Translations under genes and position numbers: made by a program | Part shown: piece after piece, positions 48,726 to 55,877 of the stretch | Layout: the number at the start of each line of letters is the position of its first letter | Numbering within the stretch: the stretch's first letter is position 1 | Notes under the pieces: model-generated | The model's input: the letters and a program-made list of their open reading frames with translations, nothing else | Databases searched by the model: none | What the model was told of the DNA's origin: nothing | From: Eggerthella sinensis | Lineage (GTDB): Bacteria > Actinomycetota > Coriobacteriia > Coriobacteriales > Eggerthellaceae | DNA length: 55,877 bases | Reading direction: 5' to 3' | NCBI RefSeq assembly: GCF_003339815.1 | Contig: NZ_PPTT01000028.1 | Location: 1 to 55,877, forward strand

Positions 48726-50273
48726 ATGGCGAAGAACGACGAATGGCTTGATGCCGTTGAACGACAGGTGCGCGCGCACGCGGACGCACCGGCCTTCGAG
48801 GCCGCAGACGGCCGAACGATGACGTACGGCGAGCTGTGGGCCGCCTCCGACCGCATCGCCGCCGCCGTGGCGGCGCGCACGGACGGGCGCGAACCGGTTG
48901 TGGTACTCGGCCACAAATCGGCGCTCATGTGCGCGGGCTTCCTCGGCTGCCTCAAGAGCGGCCACGCCTTCGTTCCCGTGGATGTGGAAATGCCGCCGTC
49001 GCGCCTCGTGGACATCATGTCCCAGCTCGGCGACCCGCTCGTGCTGACGACCGTGCCCGTGCCGGCTCCCCTTGCCGCGGCGCTCCCTCCCGCTCGCGTG
49101 CTCGACGCGCGCGCGGTCGTCGGCTCCTCCCATCCCGTCGCCGTGCCCGACCGCGGCACATGGGTGACGGGCGACCAGACGCAGTACCTCATCTTCACGT
49201 CCGGCTCCACCGGCCGGCCGAAGGGCATCGAGGTGAGCGCCCGCAACGTGGCCTGCTTCATGGCGTGGGTGCGCACGTTTCCCGTGATAGCGGAGGGCGG
49301 CCGGGTGTTCCTCGATCAGCCGCCGTACTCCTTCGACCTGTCCGAATACGAAGTGGTGGGCGCGCTGTCCACCGGCGGCTGCCTGCACGCCGTCGCGCGC
49401 GAGGAGACGGAGGACCTGCGCGCCCTGTTCGCCGACCTGCGCTCGTCGGGCGTGGAGGTGTGGACGTCCACGCCGTCGTTCGCCGATCTGTGCCTGGCCG
49501 ACAAGAGCTTCTCCCAGGAAATGCTGCCCGACGTGCGCCTGTTCCTGTTCTGCGGCGAGGCCCTGCGCCATTCCACGGCTGCGGCCCTGCGCGAGCGCTT
49601 CCCGCGCGCCCGCATCGCGAACACGTACGGCCCCACCGAATCGACCGTGGCCGTCACCTACGTCGAGATCGGCTCGGCGCAGCTGGCCGACGCGCGCCCG
49701 CTGCCCGTGGGCACGGCCCGTCCCGGCACCGAGCTGCGCATCGTCGATCCCGAGACGGGCGCACCCTGCGCCGCCGGGCAGACGGGCGAGATCGTCATCG
49801 TGGGCGACACGGTGGCCAAGGGCTATTTCCGCAACCCCGAGAAGACGGCGGCGGCGTTCTTCGACACGCGCCTCTCCGACGGCGCGCCGTCGCGCGGCTA
49901 CCGCACGGGCGACGCGGGCCACCTCGACGAAAACGGCATGCTGTACTGCGACGGGCGCTTCGATTCGCTCGTGAAGGTGAACGGCTTCCGCATCGAGCTC
50001 GAGGACGTGGAGGAGAACCTCGGCGCGCTGCCGCTCGTGAAGCAGGCGGCCGTCGTGCCCGTGCGCCGCAAGGAGCGCGTCGTGTACCTCAAGGCATGCG
50101 TCGTGCTGCACGACCGCCCCGCCGGCACCGACTTCGAAATCGGCCGCCTCATCAAGGCGCGGCTTGCCGAGCGCGTGCCCGGCTACATGGTGCCGCGCGC
50201 CGTGTCGTTCGTAGGCGAGCTGCCGCTCACCTGCAACGGCAAGGTGGATCGCAAGGCGTTGGCCGAGGCGTGA
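48726..50273 (+). CDS. dltA: D-alanine--D-alanyl carrier protein ligase DltA
   Basis: A 515-residue adenylate-forming enzyme that loads D-alanine onto the DltC carrier. It shows FTSGSTGRPKGIEVS, the DltA segment QPPYSFDLSEYE, TYGPTESTVAV and the C-terminal lysine motif TCNGKVDRKAL. FMAW matches family members. ATG 48726 has GGGGTGG nearby. It is the first gene of a tightly packed dltABCD operon, unusual in actinobacteria. Confidence 0.92.
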   Translation: MAKNDEWLDAVERQVRAHADAPAFEAADGRTMTYGELWAASDRIAAAVAARTDGREPVVVLGHKSALMCAGFLGCLKSGHAFVPVDVEMPPSRLVDIMSQLGDPLVLTTVPVPAPLAAALPPARVLDARAVVGSSHPVAVPDRGTWVTGDQTQYLIFTSGSTGRPKGIEVSARNVACFMAWVRTFPVIAEGGRVFLDQPPYSFDLSEYEVVGALSTGGCLHAVAREETEDLRALFADLRSSGVEVWTSTPSFADLCLADKSFSQEMLPDVRLFLFCGEALRHSTAAALRERFPRARIANTYGPTESTVAVTYVEIGSAQLADARPLPVGTARPGTELRIVDPETGAPCAAGQTGEIVIVGDTVAKGYFRNPEKTAAAFFDTRLSDGAPSRGYRTGDAGHLDENGMLYCDGRFDSLVKVNGFRIELEDVEENLGALPLVKQAAVVPVRRKERVVYLKACVVLHDRPAGTDFEIGRLIKARLAERVPGYMVPRAVSFVGELPLTCNGKVDRKALAEA

Positions 50274-50289
50274 GGCATGGGGTCCGTCG

Positions 50290-51462
50290 ATGACGTTCTA
50301 CGCCGATCCGAGCTTCTTCGTGCTGCTTGCGCTGGCTGTGGCGGGCGCCGCCTTCCTCGGCCTGCGCGAGAAGCCGCTTGCGCGCTACGGCATGGCGGCC
50401 TCGGTCGCGTTTTTGGCATGCCTGTTCTGCAAAGACGTCGGGGGCCTGATCACCGCCGCGGGCTTCGTGGTCGTGGCCACGCTGTCGATGCGCTGGGTGC
50501 TGGCCGCGCCGCATTCCAACCGGCGGTTCGCCGTCGCGTTCGCGCTCACGCTGCTGCCGCTCGTGTCGGCGAAGGCGGGCGCGGTGTTCGATCAGAACCT
50601 GTTGGGCTTCATGGGCGTGTCCTACATCACGTTCAAGGCGCTGCAGGTGCTGTTCGAGGTGCGCGACGGCGTGATCAAGGAGTGCGGGTTGTTCGACTAC
50701 CTGTACTTTCTGCTGTTCTTCCCCGTGTTCACGTCGGGCCCCATCGACCGGTCGCGGCGCTTCGCCGAGGACGCCCGAGCGCGGCGCTCGCGCGACGAGT
50801 ACGCGGGCCTCTTGGCGCGCGGCATCCTGCTGCTGCTCGTCGGGCTCGTGTACACGCTGGTGGTGGCTGCGTGGCTGCACCGCTTCTACGTCCCCGCAAC
50901 GTGGGGCTCGGGGCCGTTTTTGACCGAGCTGGCCGCGCAGGTGCAGACGGCGTACGTCTACGGGCTGTACCTGTTCTTCGACTTCGCGGGCTACAGTCTC
51001 ATGGCGATGGGCGCGAGCTACTGCTTCGGCATCCGCACGCCGCGCAACTTCCGCGCCCCGTTCGCCGCGCTCGACATCAAGGACTTCTGGAACCGGTGGA
51101 ACATCACGCTGTCGTTCTGGCTGCGCGACTTCGTGTTCATGCGCTTCTCGCGGTTCGCGCTCAAGAAGCGCTGGTTCGCGAGCCGCCTGACCACGGCGTG
51201 CTGGGGCTTCGTGTTCGACATGGCCCTCATGGGCGCCTGGCACGGCCTGACGGCGAACTACCTGCTGTACGGCCTGTTCCACGGCCTGCTGCTGGCCGGC
51301 ACGGAAGCGTTCCAGAAGAAATCGAAGTTTTACAAGAGGCATAAGAACAGCCCCGCGTTCAAGGCGCTGTCCTGGTTCGTCACCTTGCAGCTGGTGATGT
51401 TCGGGTTCGCGCTGTTCTCGGGGCAGATAACGATGCTCGTGAAAGGAGCGTTCCATGGCTGA
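50290..51462 (+). CDS. dltB: MBOAT D-alanyl transferase DltB
   Basis: A 390-residue polytopic MBOAT protein. It has the conserved region FDFAGYSLMAMG, FWNRWNITLSFWLRDFVFMR, and the catalytic His in GAWHGLT. DltB moves D-alanyl units from DltC across the membrane. ATG 50290 starts 17 bases after dltA. The last 8 bases overlap dltC. Confidence 0.93.
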   Translation: MTFYADPSFFVLLALAVAGAAFLGLREKPLARYGMAASVAFLACLFCKDVGGLITAAGFVVVATLSMRWVLAAPHSNRRFAVAFALTLLPLVSAKAGAVFDQNLLGFMGVSYITFKALQVLFEVRDGVIKECGLFDYLYFLLFFPVFTSGPIDRSRRFAEDARARRSRDEYAGLLARGILLLLVGLVYTLVVAAWLHRFYVPATWGSGPFLTELAAQVQTAYVYGLYLFFDFAGYSLMAMGASYCFGIRTPRNFRAPFAALDIKDFWNRWNITLSFWLRDFVFMRFSRFALKKRWFASRLTTACWGFVFDMALMGAWHGLTANYLLYGLFHGLLLAGTEAFQKKSKFYKRHKNSPAFKALSWFVTLQLVMFGFALFSGQITMLVKGAFHG

Positions 51463-51709
51463 GACGGATCATGCGTACCTCGAGGAGAAGATGCTCGACA
51501 TTCTGGAAGAGGTGTGCGGCGACGACGAGGTGCGCGTCCGCCGCGACGAGGACCTGTTCGCCCTCGGGCTGCTCGACTCGATGGGCGCCATCGAGCTTTT
51601 GGTGGACATCGAGGACGCCTTCGACGTGTGCATCGCGCCCACCGAGGTGGAGCGCGACGAGATGAACACGGTGAACCTCATCATCCACCAGGTGGAGATC
51701 AGGCTCTAG
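51455..51709 (+). CDS. dltC: D-alanyl carrier protein DltC
   Basis: An 84-residue acyl-carrier-fold protein. It has LGLLDSMGAIELLVDIEDAF, with Ser in DSMG for the phosphopantetheine arm, and the DltC-like end IIHQVE. It receives D-Ala from DltA and offers it to DltB. It overlaps dltB by 8 bases and ends one base before the dltD start. Confidence 0.93.
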   Translation: MAETDHAYLEEKMLDILEEVCGDDEVRVRRDEDLFALGLLDSMGAIELLVDIEDAFDVCIAPTEVERDEMNTVNLIIHQVEIRL

Positions 51710-51710
51710 G

Positions 51711-52991
51711 ATGACGAAGCCGTCGAACAACCGGGGCGCGGCGCCAACGGGCACGGCGCTTCTGCGCAGCGTGCTCGTCGGGCTGCTCGTGGCCGCGCTC
51801 GTGCTGACGGGCGCGTACTTCGTGCTGCCGGCGCAGGACGCGCACGACCCCGCGCGCCTGTACGACTACGTGTACTCGGGCGTGAAGTCCGAGAGCACGG
51901 CGTTCACGCTGTCCACCATGAGCGACGACGGGCATCTGGCGTTCGGGTCGTCGGAGTTCTTCATCTCGAAGGACAAGGTGGCGCAGTGTCCGCAGGCGGT
52001 GTTCGGCGAGCAGGTGGGCGGCGTAGATCTCACGTACGTGGGCGAGGCCTACGATCAGAGCCTGTGGCAGGCCATCGCGGCCGGCGCGTACGGCAGCGCG
52101 GTGCAGAACAAGAAGGTGATGCTGGTCGTGTCGCCGCAGTGGTTCTTCAAGAACAACGGCGACCAGGACAAGTTCGCCTCGAAGTTCTCGTCGACGCTGT
52201 ACCGGCAGTTCGTCGACAATCCGAACATCTCGGACGAGACGAAGGCGTACGTGCGCTCGCGCGTCGAGCAGCTGGGCGTGGACGCGAAGACGACGGCCGC
52301 CGCGCACCGCGACACCGTGCTCGACGCGGTCAACAACGTGGCGGGCATGCTCGCCGACGACCTGAGCCTGCGCGCCCAGCTGCCGGGCGTCGTGGAGAAG
52401 GCGCCGCTCAAAAGCCCCGTGCGCGCCGCCGGGACATCCACGGGCGAGCCCGATTGGAACGCGCTGCTCGCGCAGGCCGACGCATCGGGCGACGAGGCGT
52501 GCACGACGAACGACTACGGCATCTACGACGCGTACTGGGAGAAGAACTCCGCCTACGACGTGGAGCGCGGTCAGAACTTCTCGGAGGCCGACGACGAGTA
52601 CGCCGACTTCTCGTGCTTCCTCGACGTGTGCCGCGAGGTGGGCCTCGAGCCGCTCGTGGTGGTCCTGCCCGTGCACGGCGCCTGGTACGACCGCGAGGGC
52701 GTGCCCGCGAGCGAGCGGCAGGCGTACTACGAGCGCATCCGCAGCCTGTGCGACGAGGCCGGCGCCGCCTACGCCGACTTCTCGTCCTGCGAGTACGAGA
52801 AGTACTTCCTGTGCGACACCGTGCACCCCGGCTGGCGCGGATGGGTGCGCATCGAGCAGGCCTTCTACGACTTCGTGCACGATCGCGACGACGCCTTCCT
52901 CGGCGGCGGCTCCTTCGGTGCGGCCGAGGGGCTCGACGCGGCCGGCAATGCGGGCGCGATGCTTGCGGGCGCGGGGGAGGCGGCCTCGTGA
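51711..52991 (+). CDS. dltD: D-alanyl-lipoteichoic acid biosynthesis protein DltD
   Basis: A 426-residue membrane-anchored SGNH-type protein. One N-terminal helix (LLRSVLVGLLVAALVLTGAY) precedes the extracellular domain. The nucleophile Ser lies in FGSSEFF, with Asp and His in DTVHPGW at the C-terminus. DltD completes transfer of D-Ala to the polymer. Its stop overlaps the DltX-like start by four bases (GTGA), so coupling is tight. Confidence 0.92.
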   Translation: MTKPSNNRGAAPTGTALLRSVLVGLLVAALVLTGAYFVLPAQDAHDPARLYDYVYSGVKSESTAFTLSTMSDDGHLAFGSSEFFISKDKVAQCPQAVFGEQVGGVDLTYVGEAYDQSLWQAIAAGAYGSAVQNKKVMLVVSPQWFFKNNGDQDKFASKFSSTLYRQFVDNPNISDETKAYVRSRVEQLGVDAKTTAAAHRDTVLDAVNNVAGMLADDLSLRAQLPGVVEKAPLKSPVRAAGTSTGEPDWNALLAQADASGDEACTTNDYGIYDAYWEKNSAYDVERGQNFSEADDEYADFSCFLDVCREVGLEPLVVVLPVHGAWYDREGVPASERQAYYERIRSLCDEAGAAYADFSSCEYEKYFLCDTVHPGWRGWVRIEQAFYDFVHDRDDAFLGGGSFGAAEGLDAAGNAGAMLAGAGEAAS

Positions 52992-53164
52992 CGGCGCGGG
53001 TGAAGCAGGTTGCGGAAACCGTGCGCACGGCCGTGGCGACGCGCCCCTGCGTGCCGGGCGTTCTCGTGGCGGCGTCCGTCGTGGCGATGGCGGTGCTGGC
53101 GGGGTGGTTCCTCGTGTTCTCGGGCATGAACGAGCCGGTGCAGTTCGTGTACAGCAGCTTCTGA
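52988..53164 (+). CDS. DltX-like microprotein
   Basis: A 58-residue protein. A charged N-terminus is followed by a single helix (VLVAASVVAMAVLAGWFLVF) and the C-terminal sequence MNEPVQFVYSSF. The last six residues (Phe53, Tyr55, Phe58) fit the FxYxxF ending of DltX, whose Tyr is the acyl-relay residue. In Firmicutes dltX is usually upstream of dltA; here it follows dltD, overlapping its stop as GTGA, and its own stop overlaps the next gene. Length, topology and location support DltX; homology is inferred from the motif. Confidence 0.8.
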   Translation: MTARVKQVAETVRTAVATRPCVPGVLVAASVVAMAVLAGWFLVFSGMNEPVQFVYSSF

Positions 53165-54804
53165 TGGCGCGGACGGGACGGATAGCCCTCGCGGCCGCCG
53201 CGCTTCTGGCGTGCGCGTTGCTGCTTCCCGCGTGCGCGGCGCGGGCGACGGCGGAGCCGCCGCTGGCCGGGGGCGGAGGCGTGGCGCTCGAGGGCGAAAG
53301 CGAGCGCGAGGACGCCGATGCGGCGGCCGCCCCCGACGACGCCGACGACGCCGACGACCCGGAGGCCGACGATGCCGATGCGGCCATCGACCTCGACGCT
53401 CTCGACGAGACCGCGCCGCCCGAAGGGTTCGAGCCGACAGGCGCGGCGCTCGAGGTGCGCTTGGACGCCTACCTGCGTGAAAACGCGCCCCTCACGGGCG
53501 TGCCCGGCGTGGCCGTGGCCGTGGTGGACGCCTACGGCGTGCGCTACCTCGACACGTTCGGCGACTGCCCCGGCGCGGACGCTCCCTTCATCATCGGCTC
53601 GCTGAGCAAGTCGTTCACCGCGGTGGCCGTCATGCAGCTGGTGGAGCAGGGGCTCGTCGACCTCGACGCGCCCGCCTCGTCCTACGCGCCCGGCTACGAC
53701 GTGCCCGACGACGTGACGGTGCGGAGCCTGCTCAACCAGACGAGCGGCTTCGGGTACGACGAATCCCTCGCCGAGGCGCAGGTGGGCGACGCCTTCGGCA
53801 CCTTCTCCTACGCGAACGCGAACTACGATCTGCTCGGCCGCGTCATCGAGGGCGCGACGGGCGAGGCGTACGCAACCTACCTCTCTCAGCACGTGCTCGA
53901 GCCGCTCGGCATGACCGCTTCGACGGCCGATGCGGACGAGGCGGCGGCGCTCGGCATGGCTCCCGGGCATCGCGATTGGTTCGGCCTGCACCTCGCCGAC
54001 GGGTTCCGGCATGCGGAAGGCGACGACGCGTGGGGCGGCCCCGCGTCGGGGTACGTGGCCGCAAGCGTCGAGGACATGGCGCGCTACCTGCAGATGTACC
54101 TGAACGACGGCGCGGCTGCGGACGGCACGTCCCTGCTGAGCGCCGAAAGCGTGGGCGAGCTGTTCTTCGACCGCGTGCCCGACCCTGCGAGCGACACGTA
54201 CTACGGCATGGGGTGGACGTCGTTTTACTGGGACGACGGCGAGCTCGTGCTGTCGCACGACGGGCAGGTGGAGAACTACGTGGCCAGCATGTGCCTGCTG
54301 CCCGAGCGCGGCATCGGCGTGGTGGTGCTCGGCGACGCCAACGACAACGCCGGCGGCAACAACCGCTTCTTCGACCTGGCCGGGGGCGTGGTGAGCGTGG
54401 CCATCGGAGGTGCGGGCGAGCCGGTGGACAGCTCGTGGACGGCGCTGTGGCGGCAGCGCACCGACGTGCTGTACGCCGTTGCGTTGCTGGCGAGCGGCGC
54501 GCCCCTGCTGCTCGTCGGCCGCTGGAACCGTCGGCGCGCGGAAGCGGCGCGACGGTCGCGGCCGCGGTCGCGCCGAGCGCTCGCGGCGGGCCTCGCGCTC
54601 CACGGCGCGCTGCCGGCCGGCATCCTGCTGCTGCCCCTCGCGTGGGGCACGCCCTGGCGCGACCTGCTCGCCTTCGCTCCCGACGTCGCGCTCGTGCTCG
54701 CGGCCTGCGCAGGGCTGCTCGTCCTCGCGGGTGCGGCGAAGCTCGTGCTGCGCGCGGCCGCGCGGGCGGGAAAACCCCCTCCCGGAAGCGCTCGGATGCG
54801 CTAA
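53164..54804 (+). CDS. Beta-lactamase-fold serine hydrolase, DltE-like
   Basis: A 546-residue exported protein with a lipobox-like LLPAC, an acidic linker and a serine-hydrolase domain at about residues 95-410. The catalytic tetrad is visible: Ser146 and Lys149 in SLSK, and Tyr216 and Asn218 in YAN. Class C/DltE-type DGQVENY follows. The C-terminus has about four hydrophobic segments. In lactobacilli, DltE of this fold removes D-Ala from teichoic acids; location directly after the DltX-like gene, with a one-base overlap, suggests the same. D-Ala-peptidase or other esterase activity is also possible. Confidence 0.78.
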   Translation: MARTGRIALAAAALLACALLLPACAARATAEPPLAGGGGVALEGESEREDADAAAAPDDADDADDPEADDADAAIDLDALDETAPPEGFEPTGAALEVRLDAYLRENAPLTGVPGVAVAVVDAYGVRYLDTFGDCPGADAPFIIGSLSKSFTAVAVMQLVEQGLVDLDAPASSYAPGYDVPDDVTVRSLLNQTSGFGYDESLAEAQVGDAFGTFSYANANYDLLGRVIEGATGEAYATYLSQHVLEPLGMTASTADADEAAALGMAPGHRDWFGLHLADGFRHAEGDDAWGGPASGYVAASVEDMARYLQMYLNDGAAADGTSLLSAESVGELFFDRVPDPASDTYYGMGWTSFYWDDGELVLSHDGQVENYVASMCLLPERGIGVVVLGDANDNAGGNNRFFDLAGGVVSVAIGGAGEPVDSSWTALWRQRTDVLYAVALLASGAPLLLVGRWNRRRAEAARRSRPRSRRALAAGLALHGALPAGILLLPLAWGTPWRDLLAFAPDVALVLAACAGLLVLAGAAKLVLRAAARAGKPPPGSARMR

Positions 54805-54829
54805 GATGACTCCTTCACCGAAGATCGAC

Positions 54830-54855
54830 CCGCTCGGCGCGCGTGCGCCGAGCGG
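54830..54855 (+). terminator. Perfect 11-bp hairpin after the dlt operon
   Basis: CCGCTCGGCGC and GCGCCGAGCGG pair perfectly around GCGT, 26 bases after the hydrolase gene. There is no U-tract and the next ribosome site begins immediately. It may separate the dlt operon from the exporter or sit in the exporter's leader. Confidence 0.5.
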
Positions 54856-54870
54856 CGGGGGAGGGACGTC

Positions 54871-55818
54871 GTGGAAATTCTGGCAGTGATGGTTGCAGGC
54901 GTGCTCGTGGGGGCGACGGTGTTCCCCGCGCGGCTCAAGGGACTCAACGAGAAGCTGACGCTGGCGGCCACCGCGCTGCTCATCTTCTCGATGGGCGTGC
55001 TGCTGGCCGGACGCGACGCGTTCCTCGAGGAGCTGGGAACCGTGGGGTGGGCGAGCGTGCTGTTCTGCCTCGTGCCCGTGGCCTTCTCCACCATCGCCGT
55101 GTACGGGCTGACGAACCTGTTCCTCTCCGACATCGCCCGCCGTCCCGCCGGCCCGCGCGTGGCCGCGGCTCAGGACGCCGACGCGCCGGCCGAGCCCGCG
55201 TCGCGCGGCGAGGCCGCCATGATCGCCGTCGCCGTGGGCGCGCTCGCGCTCGGCGTGGCGTACGGCCTGGCGGGCGTGCCGCTCGCCCCGGTGGACTTCG
55301 TGGCCGGGCACTCCGAGGCCGTTCTCTTCGCGCTCATGTTCTTCGTCGGCATCAGCGTGGGCGGCAGCCGCGGCCTCGTGGGCAAGCTGCGGCAGTACCA
55401 CGTGCGCGTGCTCATCATCCCCGCGGGCATCGTCGCGGGCTCGGTGGCGGGCGGCCTCGTGTGCGCGCCGCTCGCGGGCATGTCGCTGCCCGAGGGCGCG
55501 GCCGTCGCGTCGGGCCTGGGGTGGTACAGCCTCGCGGGCGTCATGATGACCGACATCGCGGGCGCGCAGGTGGGCTCCATCACCTTTCTGGCGAACCTGC
55601 TGCGCGAGCTCGTCTCGTTCTTCAGCATCCCGTGGATCGCGAAGCACCTCAACTATCCCACGTGCATCGCGCCCGCCGGCGCCACGAGCGAGGACACCAC
55701 GCTGCCCATGCTCATCCGCTGCACGAACGGCGAGACCGTCGTGCTCTCGGTGCTCAACGGCGTCATCTGCTCGGCGCTCGTGCCGGTGCTCATCGAAGGC
55801 TTCCACCAGCTGATGTAG
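54871..55818 (+). CDS. LysO-family (DUF340) amino-acid exporter
   Basis: A 315-residue membrane protein with about eight helices. It matches LysO/YbjE: paired domains with FVGISVGGSRGLVGKLRQY, GLGWYSLAGVMMTDIAGAQ and ANLLRELVSFFSIPW. Family members export lysine and toxic analogues. GTG 54871 follows GGGGGAGGGACG. It may be the last gene of the dlt-side transcript or separate. The remaining 59 bases of the window show no feature. Confidence 0.82.
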   Translation: MEILAVMVAGVLVGATVFPARLKGLNEKLTLAATALLIFSMGVLLAGRDAFLEELGTVGWASVLFCLVPVAFSTIAVYGLTNLFLSDIARRPAGPRVAAAQDADAPAEPASRGEAAMIAVAVGALALGVAYGLAGVPLAPVDFVAGHSEAVLFALMFFVGISVGGSRGLVGKLRQYHVRVLIIPAGIVAGSVAGGLVCAPLAGMSLPEGAAVASGLGWYSLAGVMMTDIAGAQVGSITFLANLLRELVSFFSIPWIAKHLNYPTCIAPAGATSEDTTLPMLIRCTNGETVVLSVLNGVICSALVPVLIEGFHQLM

Positions 55819-55877
55819 AGCGTTGCAGCGGAGCCGCGCGCCGCGCCCCTCGCCCCCGCGCAATTCCCCCGCAAGCC

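Noticed and set aside
52408-55863. 1151-residue antisense frame across dltD to lysO
   Set aside because: Shadow of six plus-strand genes with clear families; composition is Arg/Ala-rich with no motif.

Overview
The window looks like a chromosomal segment of an anaerobic, GC-rich actinobacterium of the Coriobacteriia, most likely Eggerthella or a close relative in the Eggerthellaceae. This is inferred from the gene content: a FixBCX electron-transfer module, a Tat-exported flavoprotein lipoprotein, a complex iron-sulfur molybdoenzyme operon with a divergent membrane-LuxR regulator, a K+-type membrane pyrophosphatase, and teichoic-acid genes in an actinobacterial setting. Uneven codon use creates very long open frames on the wrong strand, so calls rest on recognisable protein families, ribosome binding sites and operon logic.

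Layout. 1-2409: end of fixB, fixC, fixX, then a small glycine-rich membrane protein. 2652-5288: a Tat/lipoprotein flavin oxidoreductase convergent with a LysR gene broken by one in-frame TAA. 5491-8558: an XRE-cupin regulator with an acyl-CoA ligase, then a RelB/DinJ-PIN toxin-antitoxin pair behind a near-perfect palindrome. 8575-10001: a flavodoxin/ferredoxin fusion (EFR1 type) divergent from a TetR regulator, with two matching operator-like sites. 10089-19184: a surface glycan locus with a 1755-residue secreted M60-type metallopeptidase carrying an internal dockerin-like module, a wall/membrane-anchored protein with a possible cohesin-like domain, another anchored surface protein, and a 7TM-type sensor kinase. 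19255-26477: a molybdoenzyme operon (catalytic, ferredoxin, NrfD, TorD) divergent from a membrane LuxR regulator. 26758-35061: the conserved rimP-nusA-ylxR-infB-rbfA-DHH-truB-ribF cluster. 35273-37345: an LTA-synthase-type sulfatase. 37625-39745: membrane pyrophosphatase. 39984-42844: two overlapping GGDEF-family membrane proteins, the second degenerate, downstream of an 11-G tract. 42917-48498: glutamate dehydrogenase, a DUF2130 coiled-coil protein, two envelope proteins and a YaiI/YqxD protein. 48726-54804: dltA-B-C-D followed by a DltX-like microprotein and a beta-lactamase-fold serine hydrolase resembling DltE. 54871-55818: a LysO-type exporter.

How the parts fit. Three systems deserve attention. 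First, the M60 peptidase and the adjacent anchored protein could form a dockerin-cohesin surface-display pair for host-glycoprotein degradation, with the neighbouring kinase as a possible sensor. Second, the dlt cluster is a compact, translationally coupled D-alanylation machine whose microprotein has moved to the 3' side of dltD and which ends with a candidate D-alanyl esterase; the LTA-synthase homologue in the same window could supply the polymer. Third, the active/degenerate GGDEF pair sits behind a homopolymer that could make it phase-variable. No rRNA, tRNA, CRISPR array, insertion sequence or prophage was seen, and no gene-free stretch exceeds 300 bases.
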